A stretch of DNA of 64,000 nucleotides from Symbiodinium natans (lineage: Eukaryota; Sar; Dinophyceae; Suessiales; Symbiodiniaceae), in the NCBI GenBank assembly GCA_905221605.1, contig CAJNDS010002558.1:139001-203000 (forward strand). The letters run 5' to 3'. The position numbers and the translations under genes are program-made. Numbering within the stretch: the first letter of the stretch is position 1; each line of letters opens with the position of its first letter. The notes below the pieces were generated by a model. It searched no databases. It saw nothing but the letters and a program-made list of their open reading frames with translations, and had not been told where the DNA came from. Positions 12,797-22,736 of the stretch are shown here, one piece after another.

Positions 12797-13605
12797 TATT
12801 TAGTATTAACATGGTTGTATATGGTCGTGGAAGTAATCCCTTCCCCCTAATATTAAACGGGGGGTCCCCCCCCCCCTTTAAAAATTCGAAAAGTATTTTT
12901 ATTGTTAGGGTGTATTTTTATCGAAATGTTGCCAAATTAGACTTCAGGTTACTCAAGTAATGAAGTACTTCATTGTGCTGTACAGAGAGACAGGAGACAG
13001 AGAGAAGGGGAGAGCCAGGCTTACAGGCAGCCAGACAGGCAGCCCGCAGACAGCTTCGTGCTGCGAAAAGCCTTGACTCCGAAGCCTAAACCCTTAATGA
13101 ACCCTAAGCCCTAAACCCTAAACCCTAAACCCTAATTAGACCCTAAACCCTCCTTGGCTTCAGGGTTTCAGGAGCCCTGAAACCCCCCCCCTAATTCGGA
13201 ATAGGTTTTAAAAGGCGGGCTCGGTTTCGGGAGGTTTTTCCGGAAAGTATTTTTATTATTAGGGGGGTATTTAATAAAAGGGGGAAACGATTCGTAGAGG
13301 TAGAGGGGAATGGGTAGAAAAACAAACTAAGTCTTTAGAGACGCAAACCAACCACATGGAGTAACATTCTAAGATCGTTTTACAACTTAGGTTTCAGGGT
13401 TTAGAGTCTGATCTTTGCTAACACCCTGCCAATTCAATCGCAGGAAAAAAATTTAGGGATTGCGAAGAGCAGTCATTGCCAGATTGCGGAGGACCAATCT
13501 AACACTTTATCTCACCCACGCAGTCTCAGAAAGCAAAACCAGACTAACCTATTCCTTTAGGGTTTAGGCATAAACTCAGGTATATTGCCTGTATCTTAGT
13601 GCCAG
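12797..13605. other. Spacer with a duplicated AAAGTATTTTTATT motif
   Basis: A motif beginning AAAGTATTTTTATT and followed by GGGTGTATTT-like DNA occurs at about 12888-12920 and 13243-13275, each preceded by a C- or G-rich stretch. CCCTAAA units lie at 13083-13150. No gene seen. Confidence 0.4.
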
Positions 13606-13609
13606 GCGT

Positions 13610-14110
13610 TCAAGGCAACAAGATAATTTGATTGACGGAAACAACGTCGAATAAGATGTCGGCATGAGCAGAAGCATCCTCTCTGCAACTAAATTGCAGG
13701 TGAATGTGTCCGAAAGAGGCATGCCGCATCTGGGCAAGTGATGCAGAAGTCTTGAATCTGCAAGTTTTCATCGCTGCAGTCACTGAAGAATCATTCTCAG
13801 CCACAATCTCGATAGGCCATACCGATATACTATACTTACACAAAGCACTAATTTGCGATAGTAAAATACTGCCAAATAATTGTTCGAATAGGTAAAAATA
13901 AGATAACATCACTCCAGGGCCCATCGTCGATTGTGACGATTAGATGGATTCCTCCAACGTGCCTGGAATCCAGGAGGGCAAGGAGGTGAAACACTGTAAT
14001 TGCCCAGCCTACACAAGGCGTCAGAGTGGGCGTGTACCAAAATGACCTCGTGCAAAATATTGAAGCATAAATTCTTGATGTTGGACTAGCGATTCGTGAA
14101 GTTTCGACAT
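13610..14110 (-). CDS. Small three-exon gene, 115-residue protein of unknown function
   Basis: The ATG is at 14110 (MSKLHESLVQHQEFMLQYFA). Exons are 14110-14047, 13993-13908 and 13807-13610. The introns are 53 nt (GTCATT to TTACAG) and 100 nt (GTTATC to ATCGAG). The three exons sum to 348 nt and join in one frame to a stop, which is the main support. The middle part reads HLLALLDSRHVGGIHLIVTI and the end is polar (HADILFDVVSVNQIILLP). No known domain, signal peptide or clear membrane segment is seen. It is the last gene, in transcription order, of the minus-strand island. Function unknown. Confidence 0.6.
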
Positions 14111-14329
14111 GAACTGCTTGCCTCGGAGAACAGATTGGGACTACTGTCCCACTTCACAATGGCACCTCAACATTGCGAGAGGTACAAACACTACTTCCAA
14201 CAGTTCTTGCGCGTGTCTTATTGAGGCTTCCGACCGCACCACTCGAAAGGAACGTTGACGGCCTGGATCATCAGTCAGCTATCTATTGTCTTTATGTCTC
14301 TAGATCGTTAGTGATAGTCTACGCTTTAT

Positions 14330-14745
14330 CACAACGACATGCACGGCAGCCAAAAAAAATAAGATAAGGACGATATGTGAGGTGTCTCCTGCCTGCGATC
14401 ATGAATGCGCAGACAGAAACACGCTACTCTTTCAACTGCACGAACAGGGACTCCAGCCTCTGTGTTGATCACACTGGCTTCATTGGTCAAAGGAAGGATA
14501 TCCTCCTGTAAACATGTATCAAAAGCAGTCAGAATCATGACCAACAAAAGAACGACACAGCCTGCCAGTCGTTCCAGACGTCTACCACCTGAGCTGAAAA
14601 TCTCCAAGGTATAAAAATGAAAGATCTTCAGATAGGTCCACCTCGAGTCCGTCGGGGAATTGTGCGTCATTTGCAGCACCTTATTGTTTAAAAACAAATG
14701 CTTGCTTCGAGTCACTGCATGTTAGTCTGAGCTTCTCGCTGCCCT
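14330..14745 (-). CDS. Probable downstream exons, partly hydrophobic, possibly of the RING gene
   Basis: Two coding-like stretches lie on the minus strand. About 14743-14690, after ATGAGCGTGCAG, reads APNQGSEKLRLTCSDSKQAF. About 14680-14330 contains TYLKIFHFYTLEIFSS and a short membrane-like segment LAGCVVLLLVMILTAF. They follow the RING exon at 14807-15019 on the same strand and may be its continuation or a separate gene. Junctions are not settled. Confidence 0.35.
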
Positions 14746-14806
14746 GATTGGGAGCCTGCTGCACGCTCATGCAACACAAAGTCCAATCCATTTGTTTTTA
14801 TGAATA

Positions 14807-15131
14807 TTATACAAGTCTCACATAGCAGAAAACAGCCTGCATGTCAAGCACACATTGGTAGCAAAAAGAATGTCCGCATGGGACGAGCGCCGTGAGGTCC
14901 TTCTTCTCCTTGGGATGCAGATATTCATCATGACAGTCATTACATCTCGACTTTGTGCCAAAACCTGCCTCTAAACAGATCGGGCAATCGTCGTTGCCCC
15001 GCGCTCCATACACTCGGACCTGCAGTACAAGGAAAATAAATGCTCCGTCGGCTACAAGAAAGAATGCGAAAAACATCCAGTAAGACGTAGACCCACGTGG
15101 ACACGCCGTCGCGGCATACAGGGCAGTGCAT
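14807..15131 (-). CDS. RING-finger protein (partial or small)
   Basis: An ATG at 15131 opens MHCPVCRDGVSTW (exon 15131-15093). A 73 nt GT-AG intron (15092-15020, ending TACTGCAG) joins in phase to 15019-14807. The second exon has the cysteine/histidine order of a RING finger, with CPICLEAGFG, then CNDCHDEY, then LVPCGHSFCYQC. RING fingers bind two zinc ions and usually recruit ubiquitin-conjugating enzymes. The final CPxC pair expected after CYQC is missing before the stop. A CPVC pair instead lies upstream, so the model may lack an exon, or the gene may hold two RING modules. It is immediately downstream of the giant fused gene, on the same strand. Confidence 0.5.
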
Positions 15132-15296
15132 TGCTAACACTGAAGATTCTCCCTGCTATAGCTGTAAACCGAAATCTATGCGCTGTGGACTCAACCAGAC
15201 GAAGTAAAACATGTAAATGATAAACCGTCTGACATCTCACACGAGCATTTTTTCTTATCTTATAGTTCGCATCTTGCGTGCGTGAAACAGATACTC

Positions 15297-18200
15297 CTAC
15301 GTGCCTACGTCAAATCTTTCAGATGACTTGACTCCGGTGCGGCGCATCTTGTGCGCTCGCGGCGCGTTCAAAGGAGTTACATGCTGTCTTTTCGCTTTCG
15401 GAAAAGACTTTTTGGCTGGTTTTTTTGACAGCCATTTTTTTACGAGGCTCTTCTCACACTCCCTCGCCGTCGCCAAAGGAAGACGAGCTTTGCTCTGTCT
15501 TTTGCGAGTGCCCTGTTGTTCTTCACAGAAATCAGACCACGCCTTCGCTGACCATAGGCTGCGATTTACACTTCTGGCCAGAAGTATTGCTTCTGTTGTC
15601 AGTGTGGAAGTCGGGAAGCAAGTGGCTAGGTGATGCGCCAGAAGTTTAATGTAAGTGTAAAAACGCAGTTTCAATTCCAGAGTCGATCTGTGCAATGCCT
15701 GCGTGCTGCGATTCCAGGAATTGATCTCGGCGTGGAGTGCTTCGTTCGACGATGTCCCACTTGGTAAAAAGGGTAGAATTTCTTTGGGCACCTTGTGACG
15801 AATCCTGATGTTGTTGAAGAGCCATTCAAGTCGATCCGGCGCACATGCCGACCACAGCACTCTGTAAACTTCTTTGTTTGCGCCCGTGACCTTTCTGCTT
15901 ACTTCTTTCGGATACAGTGCACAGATCGCTGCTATGTATCGAATAAAAAGCACCCTCGTCTGAAACGGCTCACGGACATCGATTTCTTGCAGGAGCTGCT
16001 TGGCGTCGTTTACATCCATGCTGCGGTCCTGTACCTGAGCTCTGGCTTCTTCTTCGTCGGATGTGAGAGGCCTGGAAGACTCTCCAGTGAAAAGGCTTTG
16101 CTCAAAGTTTGAAATGATGTGGGGATTCACTGCAAGCACCTTCTTCAAAATAAGTCGGAGTTTTTTTGAGCCTGCTGTCTTCTTATTCCACTGCGCGTAC
16201 TCGTAGACGATGGCAAGATGAATTGGATCCAAGCAAATGCCCGCCAAGTTCACGCAGATCTGCTTTGCTTCCGCAAACAATTTCGACGAGGGACTGTCGG
16301 ACGCTATGTACTGTATCATCTCCAGCTGATTGGACGCGAAGCCCGCGCGAAAAGCTGAAACGATGTGCTCGGACTTTTCCGAGACAAGCGGGTGAAGCAT
16401 AAGCACGGCGCCAGATCTGCCCCGAACCGTCAACAGTCTTCTCCAAGCGCAGTCATCTCCAAAAGGCGCTGCATCGCGAACTTTTTTTAGGTTTTCTGTA
16501 TGACTCCTGACCACACAGCTTCATGCAAAGCTTCATGGTTGCGTCAAGGCTGACGTATAGCCATTCCTTGTTAATCTCCAAGGATCTGCGCATGACGGAA
16601 AGCTGCTCCTGAAAAGCTTCCGACTGAGAAACATCTTCTAGAAGAGGCAACCAGTAACTTACATGCCGCGGAAGGAGTGCAGAAAGTTGATTGCCGGAGT
16701 CATGTGCGGCGATATGAAAACGAGGCCATATACTCTTCACCTGAGCACGCAGACTTAGCGATGCTGCTTTAGCGAGCATGTTATTCTACGGTGTTGCAGA
16801 AACTAAAACAAGCTTACAATTGTTTTTGTCAGACAAGCGTCTTGACCGTGATGCAAAATTATCTCCTGCAGCAGCATGTCCGCGAAGCTGTGATCATAGT
16901 AAATATTCCGAACTCTTCTCAGCTGACAATCTGTATCAATGCAAGCGGCATTGATATATGCGGGTCCACTGGAACGTAGCACTAAGCGCAGCTCCTTGTC
17001 GATGTTGTTTTGTCTGTCGCTCAGCGGTGGATGCACGCTATTGCGAATTATTTTGGCACTGTCTTGAAGATACGAGTTGCGCGGAGTCTCTTGCATGGCT
17101 GCTGCATAATCGTGTAACGCATAAATGATTTTCTTTTGTTTCGTGCCAGAACACACGCACTGCTTCTCCTTCGTGTGATGCTTGTGGATGTGATGCGCCA
17201 GAAGTCTCTTTTGCTTGAATGATCGAAAGGGACAGAAAGGACAAATTGCTTTGCCGTCTTGTCGCTGAATGTATTTGCTCAGATCTGACAAGACATGTTC
17301 TACCTCGCAACACAACGCATCCAATATCTTGTCCGATAATGACATCACACCATCTTCGTCAATGAGAAATTCTCGAGGAAGTGGCTGAGCCTCCTCGTCA
17401 TCACTGCTCGACGTGGAAGACGCGCCGGCCCGAAGCTGCAGAAGCGCCGCTTCAAGATTGATTTTTTCCTGTCCTCTTCTCTGCCAGAAAGATACCACAG
17501 TGGATCCGTCTGTGCCTGTGATAATTGCTGAACGGAATGCTTGCGACGACAGTCGTCTGACATTGTTGCCGTCAAAGACTGAATAATAAGTTCCGTCGGC
17601 GTTTGTCTGTACTGCCACACAATGAGGCATTCCTGAATCTTCACTGTGAAGCAAAAATGACTTCACACGTTCTGGCGGAAGCCCAACGCAACACATTAGA
17701 TTTGCACCCAGCAAGCTCGCCGTCTGACCATACTCTCTGCATCCTTGAGTCCCAAAATCTTGATTGGCCTTCTTGTCTGGATCCTGCAAAGCGGCCTCGA
17801 TGCCTGAGCGAAGAAAGGGCATTGCGTGCCACATCGAGCACGGAATGCAATTGCCCCTGGCCATGCAAACCTCAGGCACGTTTGTCAGGAGCGTGCAGGT
17901 CTCTGCGTCGTCTCGAAAGCAATCAAAAACACACTTGAGATGCTTCCGAATAATCTTGACCTTGAACCCAGTCTTCTCAGCAATATGCTGCTCGCACGAA
18001 GCGATGAAGGCACTTTCATCGGAAACGAAACTTTTGGAAATCCTGAGACCATCGAAATGCAGAGATAAATGCGCAGGCGGTTGCGGGCTCAAAGAAAGTA
18101 CATACTCACTCCAAACATCAAGGATCCAATCCTCAACCGCCGTCCACATCAGCGAAAGCATGCTCGCCGTTGGAAATGTTTTTTTTGGGTTGTCTTTCAG

Positions 18201-21200
18201 AGACATGTAGTCGTCGTATAGCAGATTGCAAGCCAGCCACCTGAAATAAACGGATATCTGCTGCAGTTTTTGAATATCTGGATGATCTTGCAGGTTGTTC
18301 GGAGCATTGCCCCCATTCAGCACCACGTTTAACAGCTCTTTGCCTTCAGCATTTGTCGTGGGCAGTCTAGCAATGACGTCCTGGCGACGCCAAGCTAGCT
18401 CTTCCAGAAAGTTCTGAAGGTCGTCCGTCATTGGAGGGCTAGGACTAGCTTGTTGCAGAATCTGAAACAATAAAGTGAAGGCGCAGTTTTGGATGTCCAA
18501 GTCGATGCTGTGCTCGTCCACAACGTGAGCCTGAATGCTTCTCGACATGGTCTGTGCGCAAGGATTTCTGCCGTATCGTCGTGAGCGCACGGAGTATGAT
18601 GGATCATCGCAAAAGTGATACTCCACAGTTTTTGCTGTCACGTGGCCTTGGGGATGCACAATGTCAGCCGACGGCTCGTCCTCAACCTCCTCCTGCGCAC
18701 GCTTGCCGTGTTTTCGTCTCTTCACACGAGGAGAATTTGGAGGACGAATTTCTCCACGGATGATGCGTCCGATGCTGTCTTCACGCTCTTTGATCTTCTT
18801 GCTTGAATCCTCAACAGAATTGATCTTGGCGACTTCGGAAGTAGCTTTTCTGCCTGCCTTTTTGCTTTGCAAACCCTTTTGAACGGCAGCGTAGTACTCT
18901 TGCATGACCTCTACGTTCAAAGATCGCCAAGCACAACCAGTGGCGAAAAGCTGCAATCGTGCCACATCATGCTGCTCCTCAAAAAGCAAGCGAACGCCAT
19001 CCTTCTTGACGTCGCAGATGTCCTCAAGACGTTTCTGGAGATCCAGTCTTGGTATATAACGACCGCCACGCGCCTTGCTAGTCTTGCCCGTGACAATGGC
19101 TTCCCTGACGATGTCCTTCCGCAGCATTTCGTCCCAGAGTTGATCCTTTGGCATGTTTGGCGCTTGCCGATCTTTCAAGCTTATTTTCGTTTTGAACTCA
19201 TGGAAAGATAACGTCTCCATGGACATATCCAGCATTTTGCTCATCAGGAAAATCTGAAAGCTTGACCACTCGCTCTGTTTACGGGTTTCTTCCTCCTGAA
19301 GTGTTTTATCGCCTGCAAGGAGATTGCCAATGCCTGCATCTCCTACATCTGCATGTCTCTGTCGCACCGGAAGATTGCAAGCGGCGCGCATCATGTCCTC
19401 CGTCAGGTAGCCATCGCCGCCGTTCACGTAGTCTTCAATGACCCTGTAGCAATCTTCTAGATTATATTCTCGCTCAAAAGCCCATTGAAAACGCAAGCCA
19501 GCCAGGCAACATTGTGATTGTGGAATATACTTGCTCAAAGAATAATCAGCAGCAAAAATGCCGTCCAATTCGTGATCTGGATACTTTGCCAGAAACTTTT
19601 CATGAATAAACCGAGCTTTGAGGACGTAGATGAACGCTCTGCGAAATATAGAGTTGAAGTTGCCCGTGTTGACGCCTACGAAGTGCATGAGGCGATTCAC
19701 CTCTAGACGTTTCCAGCCAATAATGCTGAACATTCGAGTCGTGTAACCATACGGTTTGCGACCCATCACGCCGTCGCCGGACATTGTCTTCTTGAAAAGG
19801 TCCAGGTGCATCTTCTTTGACGATTCCGGCGCTTCTTGACCTGTGATGACAAAGCATCTGGCGAAAGACTCCACTTGCTTGCGCAGCTCTTCCTCGATAT
19901 GCCAGATGTTCGGATCGAAGAACGCGTGATTGTGGCCATACATTTCAGCAATGTGTTGAGAAAATAGACTTTGACCAACTCCACCTGGAGATATTCCTAT
20001 AAAGCAACGATCGATGTTGAGGCCGCGCTTGGCCAGAGCGATAGCGGCCTGGCAGCAAATAAACACGTCGTGGTTTGCCCAAAATGTTCGCTCGTAAAAA
20101 CGATATAGCCGCCTCTGGTTCTCTTCCAGCACAGGATCAAGAAGAGCATGTGGGATTGAAATGTAACAGTTGTTGCTCGGACTCTTTTTTACCTGCTTCA
20201 CGTGGAGGGCGGGGTCCGCGTCATAAACAAAGCAGCTGTCTGTGTAACACACAGCAGGTCGACGTTGATCTTCTGTTTCACACCATTCCACGATGAGCGC
20301 AATAATCTTGGTGTGCATGAACTCTGCCTTCAAGCACTGGCATAATTTCCATGCCTTTTCAGCTGCATGAATTGTCCAAGGCTTTGCAGCTGCTCTTCCT
20401 CGACGCTGTGGTTGATCCATAACAGCAACGCTCCCATCCGCATCTTCTTCGAGACCTTCCACTCGCGCTTCTGCTTCCTCAATGTTGTCTGAGCGCGCAT
20501 GTAGTTGGGCTGCTTCTATGCAAGCACGATAATAATCTTCCTCTGTTTCGAAATTCTGAATATCAGCCATAATGCTGTTCGCCACACACCAATGTTCTCT
20601 GCGAACGCTTTCTTTCAGGCGCTTGAAAGAGCCTTCCAGAATTTTAAAGAACAAGCCAAGTCGATGTAGAACAGCTTCTGGAGGAATTCCGGAAAAAGGT
20701 AGGAAGGAACCGTCGCCGTTAAAGATCCAAAGGAATCCTTTATGCACTCTCATGTGTCTTTCGCCCTCGACCAGCCATGCAACTGCTGCCAGATCAGTAA
20801 GCATGGGCCTGTCCGGAATCTTGCTTTCGGCTATGTGTGCTGCCAAGAGAATGATGCGATGAGACTGCTCTGCACACGCTGGAAATCTATTTTTCAGTTC
20901 CTGCAGCATAGCTCGCGTGTGTGTCAGTATTGCTAAGCCATCTTGCGGTACGTCTGGCACGCAGGTGTCGAGTTCATCGGCATTGATGGCAGCTGCCTTA
21001 GCAAAACTCTGCGAAAATTTTGCTATGGACTCGGCCGCTCCTGGCATGAGTCTTCTTTTCTTAGCTGCGCTAGGAATTTGTGCGTCATCTTCGTCCAGAA
21101 GCCCTCCAAGCGCCACAGCGAGCTCGTCTTGAGTGTGCATCTCTGCTCCACTGTGGCTAGGCAAAACTACCTCGAATGGTATTGTCGGAGACACATTCTC

Positions 21201-22502
21201 TTCCAAGGCGCGGAAACCTTGTGCTTCTTCATCTGCTAAGTCAGAATCTCGAACATGCTGCATCAGTATCGACACAGCTTCTTGCATGTCAGGAACAAGA
21301 TCCAAGAAAGGTCGAGGGCTGTGAACTGGGTGAGTACAGACGACATACATTTCGCTGACTGAAACGTCGTAGTACGCCTCCAATATCCATCTATAGATGT
21401 TAAGTTGCAGCCTGTATTGCTCGCCTTGGCAGTCTGGTACATGTTCGAGAGGATGCTGCATCGTCTTTCCAAAGCTCGAATACTTGTGCGAGAGCTTTTC
21501 GCTTCTCTTCCAGTCCACGAGGATGTACTTTTCAAGACTGGGCTTGTACAACACAAGGTCGATGGAGCCAGCCAAATTTTCTCGGGGCGCGTGTATTGCC
21601 CATTCTGTGCGAAAAACTGTGCAGTCAGCGTGTTCTGCCAAGAATTGCATAGCAAGACCAAGCTCCGTTTCCATAACACCTGGCTGTATTTGAAAACCAT
21701 TCAGCGTGTGCTCTAACATCGCATGCATCCAGGTACCTGAGTTTGCAGCCGTGTTCCTCTTTTGCAGCCACAAACCGATAATCTCATTGTCCGCCAGAAC
21801 CATGAAGTCGATAAGTTCTGCCAAGTCAGCAATACCTGATTCACGAGCCTCTGCAAGTATTTTGCATAGCTTCTCAAGATCGGGAAGTGCTGTGCTCAAA
21901 ACCTGCAACGCTTCTTCTTTGCCATCGAAATCCACAGCTGCAAGCATCTGCGCGAAAGCATCGACGTTCAGATCAGGCGATAAGTAGTCGGTCCTGGGCC
22001 AATTCTTGCCGGCTTTCATTTTTGCGAGTGCTTCTTCAGGATCAAAGGGCTCTGTAAACTCGTGAATGAGTCCAGTGACCTGAGCTGCGCATACAAAAAA
22101 GGGCCGTTAAAAAATACTCTCCAAGAAGCTGTAGATCAGTCCTCACAAAAGGCTTTGCTTTCAGACAAGGCACGCTTCTCGCAATCACTTTACCTTCAAA
22201 GAAATATTTGTGATCTTCGTGCTCGAATCGAATCTTCGCGTCCTGTGGGGCAGCGTGAAGATCCTTCAACCTGCTGCAGGAAGCAATTGTGGAGACGTCT
22301 CTGGTCGCATGATCATCTGGCACCTGGAACACAGGAAGCGTTGGCGAGGGCTCGTTCAAGACATTGCCAACCAACGTATTCAAGGGAAACTGGAACTCAC
22401 CTGAGATGTCTGAGTAGAAAAAAAAAGTCTTTATTATTCTTTCGCTAAAGCTAAGGCAGCAAAAGCAAACTTCGCTTGTGTAGCCAGCATGAGAACGTGC
22501 AT
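15297..22502 (-). CDS. Giant fused mobile-element gene: nuclease, SF3-like ATPase, protease and DDE-type transposase (frameshifted)
   Basis: Model exons are 22502-22440, 22409-22401, 22323-22174, 22079-16818 and 16740-15297. Introns of 77 nt (22400-22324), 94 nt (22173-22080) and 77 nt (16817-16741) are GT-AG and keep phase; the first (22439-22410) would need a GA donor and is weak. Discounting one base gives about 2,308 residues. Domains in order: PD-(D/E)XK nuclease (FEHEDHKYFFEG, GTWMHAMLE near 189, GSIDLVLY with D248, VDWKRS D263/K265, QLNIY near 299). SF3/D5-like ATPase (P-loop SPGGVGQS near 771-778, Walker-B-like CFVITGQE near 816-823). Two palm-polymerase-like motifs (SIDLDIQNCAFTLL near 1265, LHFDGLRI near 1414). 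Cysteine-protease-like domain (GNCIPCSMWH C1485, MPHCVAV H1560, VFDGN D1577). C2H2 finger (CPFCPF to HHIHKHH, about 1687-1709). DDE-like transposase from KQCVCSGTKQ (SLDATMKLC, SDSPSSKLF, LDPIHLAIVYEYAQW, LPSGTSSNEALHAEIN). The transposase reading breaks at an A7 run (16482-16488). Confidence 0.75.
16482..16488 (-). other. Frameshift site in an A7 run inside the transposase domain
   Basis: Upstream the coding frame reads MKLCGQESYRKPKK and then stops at about 16453. Downstream the good frame begins KKVRDAAPFGDDCAWRRLL and is one base off. Removing one A of the seven (T7 on the plus strand) restores one frame. A 31 nt intron, with donor GTCAGG after AAGCTGTGTG and ending CTAAAAAAAG, would also keep frame, but it removes the protein-like GQESYRK segment. 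A real indel or a homopolymer sequencing error is likeliest. Confidence 0.6.
16741..16817 (-). other. 77 nt GT-AG intron joining the giant reading frame to the transposase core
   Basis: On the minus strand the donor is ACAATT|GTAAGC and the acceptor GTGCTCAG|GTGAAG. The join is phase 0 and replaces the stop in VSLF with VKSIWPRFH, continuing to LSALLPRHVSYWLPLLEDV. This makes the transposase part of the same polypeptide as the nuclease and ATPase. Confidence 0.65.
22080..22173 (-). other. 94 nt GT-AG intron inside the nuclease domain
   Basis: The donor is GAGAAGC|GTGCCT and the acceptor, after a T-rich tract, is GCTCAG|GTCACT. The join turns KVIARS plus VTGLIHEFTEPF into the usual start of virus- and phage-type RecB-family nucleases, where a Y..nG..i.SVT motif precedes the catalytic core. 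The agreement of motif and phase is strong support. Confidence 0.7.
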
Positions 22503-22507
22503 GCTGG
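22482..22507. promoter_or_regulatory. Hairpin overlapping the proposed start codons of the giant gene
   Basis: GCCAGCAT and ATGCTGGC form a perfect 8 bp stem around a 10 nt loop. Two in-frame ATGs (22502 and 22490, minus strand; MHVLMLATQAKF) lie in this structure. It may be chance, or may influence translation. No promoter motif is recognisable upstream. Confidence 0.3.
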
Positions 22508-22736
22508 CAAGTATAGAAAGACCTTGGTCATGGGAGTCTGGCGGCGTGCTGAAGACGACGACGACGACCCTCCACAATAATCTTGTTCAGTGAAAGCTGA
22601 CGCAGAAGCTTCCTCGTCTATGTATGACTCGCCACTTTCAATGAATAATTTACAGTCTCTCTTGTGTTCTTATGGACTTATGTTTGAGCTCTTTGTTTTC
22701 ATCTCTATGTATATCCAAACAATAAATAAATCATTC
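22508..22736. other. Intergenic spacer between the F-box-like gene and the giant gene
   Basis: It includes a GACGACGACGACGAC run (22552-22567) and an AT-rich stretch ATAAATAAATCATT just after the stop of the upstream F-box-like gene. No coding seen. Confidence 0.4.

Noticed and set aside
16482-16488. Programmed -1 ribosomal frameshifting in the transposase
   Set aside because: The A-rich run is suggestive, but reaching the downstream frame needs a +1 (or -2) shift, not -1.
22019-22019. Start of the giant gene at the ATG at 22019
   Set aside because: The nuclease domain begins upstream. Removing the 94 nt intron restores the FEHEDHKYFFEG...VTGLIHEF reading, so the 22019 ATG is internal.
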